A stretch of 64,000 nt of DNA, from contig JAQFVV010001068.1 in the NCBI GenBank assembly GCA_028023455.1, positions 1-64,000 on the forward strand. Direction: 5' to 3'. This document shows positions 58,015-64,000 of the stretch, piece by piece (position 1 is the first letter of the stretch; each line of letters opens with the position of its first letter). The notes below the pieces were generated by a model, which was not told where the DNA came from, did not search any database, and was given only the letters and a program-made list of their open reading frames with translations. The position numbers were made by a program, and so were the translations under genes. The DNA comes from Epiperipatus broadwayi (lineage: Eukaryota > Onychophora > Udeonychophora > Euonychophora > Peripatidae).

Positions 58015-60517
58015 TGTAATGGTAAGGTCTGGTATACCCAGATGTTCCAGTCTGCAAATACATTTGAACACACTGATCATCTTTAACAATCAGCTAGTTC
58101 GTCCATAACATATAACCAACTTACATCCAATCTAAAAGTGCTGGTGCACCTATCTACCATATCCCAAAGTTGATAGTGCCAAATGCAATAGACCAGTCTA
58201 TCCATGTATATAAGAGAAAGAGAGCAAGCTCGCATCTAACTACTGTCAGACCTGGGTCTTCATGTAGGATGCTAGAGATAAAATGATAAAATACCTGACT
58301 CATGATTACATCTATCTTTAATAGACCAACCTAAGCATAATCCATCAAATCTACATTTAATCCAAATCAGTTCATCTCACATCTCACCACTCTTTTCCAA
58401 AACTGTTGCCTCAGATATTCAAACTCAGGAAGAATTCGCATTCGACTCTCTTAACAGGTATGTATTTATGCAAACTATTAATCAATGATGAAAATAATAT
58501 GTCCCATCTACTAGAAAGAAATAACCTCTATTTAACAATGTTCTCACATACCTATCAAACAATAATGTGAGTGTGTGCATGTGTAAAATATTGATTATAA
58601 GATGTAATGTAAGTGCTTAATTGAATGTAAATGCTGGATCAACAAAACTACAGAGATTGTGTTAATTTACAAAACTTCATAATATTTATTTACAAACAAA
58701 AATAGGATATATTTAAACTAAAATAAATTCTTAAACAATTTAGAAAAGAAAAAATTTCAATAAAGAAAAATATTTTAAAATGCCCATAAATTACTTGGAT
58801 ATCTCTATGTATTTACAGTTTCTATGTCTATGATGATAATAATAATAAATTATTAATTAAAATGAGATTGCTAACCCTAAGTAAATTTAACTGCAACCTC
58901 GGATATAATATGCAATTTTAATTGTGGAAAAATATATTGCTAACACAACACAGAATATGATAGAAAATGATAAAGAATACTCTTTAAAAAGGGTTAATCA
59001 TTTATTCACTATATCTTAAGAAATATTATTAGTAACATATATATATAAATAGTCATGTCATGTGGTAACATAGTTTATATCAGTGACTTTAAAAAAAAAT
59101 CTCTTACTATTAAATGTTCTAGTGAAGCACTTAATTGTTTTGTGCATATTTCAATCCCAAATCTCTCAATAGAAAGTAAATCATCTAAATTTTATTTTTA
59201 AAAAAATATAAACTTTTCAACCTTTTCCCCCTCCCCTACTCTCTTGATATTTTCATATATTGGATTGTTCCCTGTATAATTAGCAATAGTTTTTTTTCCA
59301 AATATAAGATGAGAGAATAAATAAAAATAAAAATACAAATTGATACAACAGAAAATAAAACATAATTTACAATTTCCCTTTATATAAAGTTCTTACAGTT
59401 GATGTATTTTTTTAAATAGATGTTGAAGAATTCCAGTTTAATTTGACAGAGCATCCTGAAGGTATTTAAGTAGCAGTAGGTAGTTTGGTGTTACTTATCC
59501 CATAGATTTTTATCCTGTGCAAATCCCAACTTCTCAGGCAATTTTACTGTAGACAGTCATATCTTTATATTTATATGGCCATAGTGGATAAAAAAAATGC
59601 TTCACCCGATGACAATTAAGCTCTTTAGCCAAAATATTTCATACTTTAACTATATATATATAACTTTATATGCAGTTTGCATTTAATAAACCTATGTATT
59701 AGACAGAATAAAGCTTAATTCAACTGTTCTATTTTTTTTTTTCAGTTTCTTTTAAACAAAAATCATATTACTTTTTTAAAATTTAAATTGATAATTATTT
59801 CCATTTATCTACTTAATAAATCAGCATAATGTTCCATTCATTTTTTTTACTCTTTATCCAAATGCTGAATTAGTTTTAAAAAATGTCCATTTTGTAGAAA
59901 AATATAAAAATAATAGTTCTGATAAAAACTTGTCCAATCTAATGTAGAACAAACTGAAACGGACAATTTTTAATTGTTTCCTTTTTATCTTGGTGCTATT
60001 TCTATTGTTCAAAAAACTAGCATTCCAGCTTTTAAAATATTTCTGAATATCGATTCATTAAAAAATAACAAAACAAATTATAAAATAAATTTATAATATT
60101 ATTCTTATCTCTCTTATATTTAATTATGATTTATTTTCTATTGTTATAATTATTGTTTTTATTTAAGTCATTGTCAATGTAATTAACATAATACAACGAT
60201 CAACATATATATAGAACTTTTCTATTAAGATTGACATTTTCTTAGTAATAAAATTTTATTACTGATATATATATGTGTGTGTTGTTTTTTTTATAGTCAA
60301 TCATCCATCATTCTTAAGTACTTAGTAAGTAGTTATTACACTGTTTAGAAAAAAATATCAAAAATATAAAAACATTACATTTTTTTTAAAAGTGTTCCAG
60401 CAAAAACCTTTTATTTATCCTTCTACTTGCTAATTAAAAAAAATAAAACAAAAACATTCCATTATTACCGATGGCTTAGGTATGTTGTTGGGGTAGTGAT
60501 TTTTAGCTACCTTCACA
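58015..60517 (-). repeat. element A 5' LTR, intact, 2503 bp
   Basis: On the minus strand it starts TGTGAAGGTAGC at 60517 and ends CCATTACA at 58015. It matches both parts of the split 3' LTR and supplies the uninterrupted junction at about 59650-59665. No ORF of note lies inside. A short C/T-rich ccctcccctactctc at about 59225-59240 is present in both LTRs. Confidence 0.93.
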
Positions 60518-62470
60518 ATATAATAAAACCATGCTTAATTATAGGACCAGAAAAGACTTTGAACCAGTTAAGAACACATTACTGGAAGATTAGTTATCCA
60601 TAACCACAATTCTGCCAAGATTAACTTGCTTATATTAAATTCTTGGAATTCTCTTAGTCAAAGCCCTTAACTTGCACAGAACAAATCATGACATGGTGGT
60701 AATAATTCTGAAAAACACTTAGTAATTGAATGTTAAGGAGAAAAAAATTATACAATTCTGAATGGAGATTTGAATGGAGATAGATAAATTTGCCTTAATA
60801 ATATTTATAATGTTAAGTTCATTTAAATCTACTATTTAGATATTTAAACAAGTTATGTTTAACTTCCCATAATTTTATTAAAAATTCAGTATTTATCTTC
60901 TTGTAAATCTGTATATGATAATTAAGTTTGTAATATATATATCATTAAAAACCAGTAAATACTTAGACAATCCCAATATCAATAACAATCAACAATTTCA
61001 AACTATTGTCAAGGCAACCTTTTTTTAACAATATATATATATAAGTAAAATGCAATTAGCATATATATGTATAAGTAAAATGCAATTAGAATATATGTAA
61101 GTAAAGCATGAGCAGATTTAATTTAGTACTTGTTCTTCGATGTAAAAGTTTATGTCATACTATGCACTTCCTCAGAGGTGAAAGGATATCATTCTGAAAG
61201 AACCTATAAAATTAAGCTCTGAAATGATATACTGTACTGATCTTTGTGTGAGACTGCCTAGCATGTTAACTTGAACTACCATGCATTAGACATATTCAAT
61301 TGTCTACCTAAAAGTAAAATAGAGAATCAAACGAAGTGAAAGATTTATTAAAGAACAAGATTGTAATTCAAGAAAGAAGTTATACCATGTTTACTGATAA
61401 TCTTGTAAAAATCATATTTTCTTCTTCCCACTTTGGGAAGTTATTCAAAGAAAGAAATCTTCAAGATTTGTTATGGCAACTTAAAGACATAGCAACATTA
61501 GGCACTTATAAAATTGTATTCTTACAAATTTCAGACAATTGATCAATAAATTTTATATTTTATTAAATTTCTGAAAAACCTAAACTTATCATTCTTATTA
61601 TATTAATTAACAAGTTAATTACTTTTCTTTATTCTCATATTCTAAACTTAGATTTTTATCTTGTAAAATCTTGCAGGGAGAAAAATTCTATCCCCCCCCC
61701 CTCCTCTATGTCTCTATTCAAATGCTCCATTCAAATTTTGCTTTTCATTATTGAAACAAGTAATTAATCCCATCACTTCATGATATTAATAATATTTTAT
61801 TAATAAAATTATTATCAATAAGAATACCAATTTACATCCTTATTATTTTTTCTATAGGCATATGCATTTTATAAAAGTATCCCCTTAATTAGCTAAGAGA
61901 AGTTATGTGCATATGAATCATATAAATATTCATGCTCTGAACTCAACAAACAATCAAAAGAAATATCACAAAGAAAATGCAATATTTTTTTTGGTTTGTG
62001 AAGTATCCAAACGTGTTTGTAAGAATGACTTTTCTAAAAAGGAAGTAGCTTCCATATTTATAAAAATAATCTTTACCTGATCAAGAGAGAGTTAATTTAA
62101 GGATAGATTATGTAGGTGGAAATTAATAATTATCATTAAAAGAATAAACTACAATCCACTTACAAATAAGATAGAACTGGTTTTAATCATTATCATTCTT
62201 CGTGTGGATGTATGATATTTAAAGATAGTGAAAAAATCTATGTTATTATGTTTGGCATATCAATATGTTGTCAAGTATGCAAAAGTATTAATTCATAATT
62301 TATATTTCATTAATATTAGACCACGTGTAATTATAGTATTATTCATTTTTATTTTATACACTCTTTTCCAATTACTATATATATATATATATGTGTGTGT
62401 GCGTGCGTAAATGTAATAAATAACAAAAATTTTGACAAAGTAATATACCAAATGTCTAAATAATTAAGAT
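60518..62470. other. non-coding, contains one dispersed repeat
   Basis: Apart from repeat R (60941-61021), no element is recognised. The 68-codon open stretch 61336-61542 (MKDLLKNKIVIQERSY...) has no motif I know. Direct copies of ataagtaaaatgcaatta occur at 61043 and 61071. A C run lies near 61693-61702. Confidence 0.4.
60941..61021 (-). repeat. dispersed repeat R with the empty hAT-1 target site
   Basis: In reverse it reads aggttgccttgacaatag, agtttgaaattgttgatt, ttgatattgggattGTCTAAGT (octamer 60961-60968) and then atttactggtttttaatgat. The hAT-1 flanks read ...ggaattGTCTAAGT [hAT] GTCTAAGT cattgactggtttttaatgat. This copy is thus the unoccupied counterpart of the hAT-1 insertion site. 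Confidence 0.88.
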
Positions 62471-63930
62471 GTGTCAGATGATTTGAAGAATGTAATAATA
62501 ATATTAATATTTAAAAAAGATAATAAAGAAGATACTAGAAATTACAGATCTATCAGTCATTTATCAGTTTTACATAAAAATTTTATCCCCCTCCCCCCCC
62601 CCTCCCCCCCCCCTCCCCCTCTCCCCCCCCCCCCTCTCTCTTTCCCCTCCCCCCCCCCCCCCTCCCCCCCCCTCCTCGCTCCTCCCTCTTAAAACATCCC
62701 CCCCCCCAATCCACACCCTCAAAAACCAAGCAAAAAAAAATATTTTCAAAATAATTACAATTTTTCTACAGCAAATTTTGGATTTTAACCAACCAAAAGA
62801 ACAAACTGGATTTAAAAGTATTTTTAGTATAGTGAATCATATCCAAGTATTGAGAGAAGTTATAGAAAGGACCAATGAATATGAGTTGCCATTATGTTTT
62901 GGATTTGTAGATTATGAAAAGGCATTTGATTCTATAAGTATTTTTTCAATGATTAAACCAATGGATCATCAAGATATAGTTCCAGGATATTATCATATTT
63001 GGAAGAATATTTATAAAAATGCAACAGCTACAATTACATTACATAATGATACTAAGAAGATCAACATTAAAAAAGATGTATGATGGAGTGATTCCACATC
63101 TCCAAAACTTCTTATAACAGTTTTGCAAAAAATGGAAAGCTAAGGGAGTGATGATTATTTAAGTCACCTAGATTTTACAGATAATGTAGTTTTTTCAGAA
63201 ATTGTTACAAGAATTATCAGATGAAAATAAGAAAGTAGAACTAAAGGTAAATGTTAAAAATACTAAAGTAATCGTCAATGGTTTTTCTAAAGGAAAAACA
63301 AATAAAGATTGATCATTATGAATTAGAAGAAACTAAAAACTACAAATACTTTGGTCATATATGCAAACATAATGAATGAAATTAATCATAGAATTAAACT
63401 TGGTTGGAGTGCTTTTAATAGAAATAACTTAATATTAAAAGAAAATATGTCTAGGTGTTTGATAATGAAGAGTTTTAATAAATGTATTTTACCAGTTCTT
63501 ACTTATGGATCTGAGACTTTGATACTTAATAAAAGAGCAATATGGAGACTTCATACCAATCAACAAAATGTAGAGAGATGCAAGTTATGAGCAACAAGAA
63601 GAGATCAAAAGCAAAATATATGGGTGAAAGAATAAATGCTGACACCATTAAAAAATTAAGAGATTGAAGTGGAGTTCATCTGGACATAATGTTAGAAGAG
63701 ATGATAATAGATGAACAGTTAAAATTTTAAACTGGATTCCAAGAGATTATGAGACCTAGAAAGAAACCACATATGAGATGGATGGATGAAATAAGAAAGT
63801 GTGCTGGGTTGTGTGAAGAAGAGATACTAGAGATCAAAGAAAATGGATTAAACTTGGAGAGATCTTTATGCTGCAGTGGACTGATAATGGTTGAAAATGA
63901 TCATGATGATGATAAAAGTAATAAATAGTT
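62471..63930 (+). pseudogene. RTE-type LINE reverse transcriptase, 5'-truncated and broken
   Basis: Order of motifs: 'DLKNVIIILIFKKDNKEDTR' and NYRSISHLS (RT block 1, usual 'nA.viPi.KKGd....NYR.IsLLs'), then a C-rich tract, then DFNQPKEQTGFKS, 'LCFGFVDYEKAFDSI' (first catalytic Asp intact) and 'YHIWKNIYKNATATI'. A stop follows where 'GvRQGD..SP' is expected. The catalytic box reads 'HLDFTDNVVF' (FADD lost). The C-terminal half continues with 'NEINHRIKLGWSAFNRNN', 'VLTYGSETLILNKRAIWRL', and 'KPHMRWMDEIRKCAG'. It ends with a gatgatgatgata-type tail, common for RTE. The endonuclease domain is missing, so the copy is truncated at the 5' end as usual for LINEs. Confidence 0.9.
62587..62720 (+). 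repeat. cytosine-rich homopyrimidine tract inside the RTE copy
   Basis: About 120 bases of C runs broken by T or CT, with almost no purine. It lies between RT blocks that are normally about 20-25 codons apart, so it has replaced or expanded that segment. An open frame reading through as poly-Pro is an accident of the repeat. Confidence 0.95.
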
Positions 63931-64000
63931 AAACCACAATAATTAGTTATGGTTTATATTAATTTTATATTTGTAAATTTTGTGTTTAAGAAGGAAAGTC
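63931..64000. other. sequence beyond the LINE 3' end
   Basis: AT-rich, too short to interpret. Confidence 0.5.

Larger units (their letters stand above)
44204..60517 (-). mobile_element. LTR element A with 2.5-kb LTRs, 3' LTR split by insertions
   Basis: On the minus strand: 5' LTR 60517-58015 (2503 bp), tRNA-Lys-like primer site, acidic ORF, coiled-coil Gag-like region, 329-codon ORF, further relics including an integrase tail, purine tract 53925-53912, then 3' LTR 53911-53044 continued at 45846-44204 (868 + 1643 = 2511 bp). The near-equal LTR lengths, the exact placement of primer site and purine tract, and TGTGAAGG...CATTACA ends all support the reconstruction. Without the 7.2-kb insertion the element spans about 9.1 kb. 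RT and RNase H were not found. Flanks (ggtat left, atata right) do not form an obvious target duplication. Confidence 0.88.

Noticed and set aside
61130-61200. Minus-strand CTGAGGA followed by a GT-CAT/ATG-AC hairpin and TAAAC, hammerhead-like
   Set aside because: GAAA is replaced by TAAA, and the flanks do not form a stem I. Not enough to call.
62471-62692. 73-codon ORF ending in a proline-rich stretch
   Set aside because: The proline-rich half is the translated cytosine tract. Only the first ~38 codons are real LINE sequence.

Overview
The window is AT-rich, gene-poor eukaryotic DNA, almost certainly from an animal and probably an invertebrate. No bacterial-style operon and no convincing host exon was seen. 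Nearly all recognisable coding material is decayed transposable elements: Ty3/gypsy-like LTR retrotransposons with long coiled-coil Gag regions, Penelope-like elements (PLEs), an RTE-type LINE, hAT DNA transposons and a trace of a pogo/Tigger transposase. Between them lie tRNA-derived SINE-like units, fold-back elements and simple repeats. The species cannot be fixed from the sequence.

Layout. 1-5 kb: a LINE fragment, a tandem duplication, a 122-bp MITE and an hAT C-terminal relic on the minus strand. 6.4-10.2 kb: a minus-strand gypsy relic (Gyp1) reading coiled-coil Gag, protease, RT and start of RNase H, with a primer-binding-site-like sequence. 11.1-14.1 kb: a second minus-strand gypsy element (Gyp2) with two ~185-bp LTRs that lost RT/RNase H. 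17.3-20.0 kb: a complete-length but dead hAT element with a perfect 8-bp target duplication; its unoccupied site survives in a repeat copy at 61 kb. 20-35 kb: mostly non-coding, with composite SINE-like palindromes, fold-backs, two type-II tRNA-like SINEs, a Tigger trace, LTR fragments and a hammerhead-ribozyme-like motif near 28.0 kb.

35.1-41.2 kb is a PLE cluster: a fragment on plus, a minus-strand C-terminal piece, and a longer plus-strand copy followed by terminal repeats that carry a well-formed type I hammerhead-ribozyme candidate (41056-41118). 43-43.8 kb holds a larger SINE-like palindrome. 44.2-60.5 kb is one minus-strand LTR element with 2.5-kb LTRs, a tRNA-Lys-like primer site, a purine tract, Gag-like coiled coils, an unrecognised 329-residue ORF and an integrase-tail relic. 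Its 3' LTR is split by 7.2 kb of later insertions that themselves contain a 2.6-kb solo-LTR-like block. 62.5-63.9 kb is a dead RTE LINE interrupted by a cytosine-rich tract.

The elements do not work together as a pathway. The window is a record of nested insertion and decay. The most notable signals are the two hammerhead motifs, the split giant-LTR element with its unknown ORF, and the recurring placement of LTR ends against AT-dinucleotide tracts.
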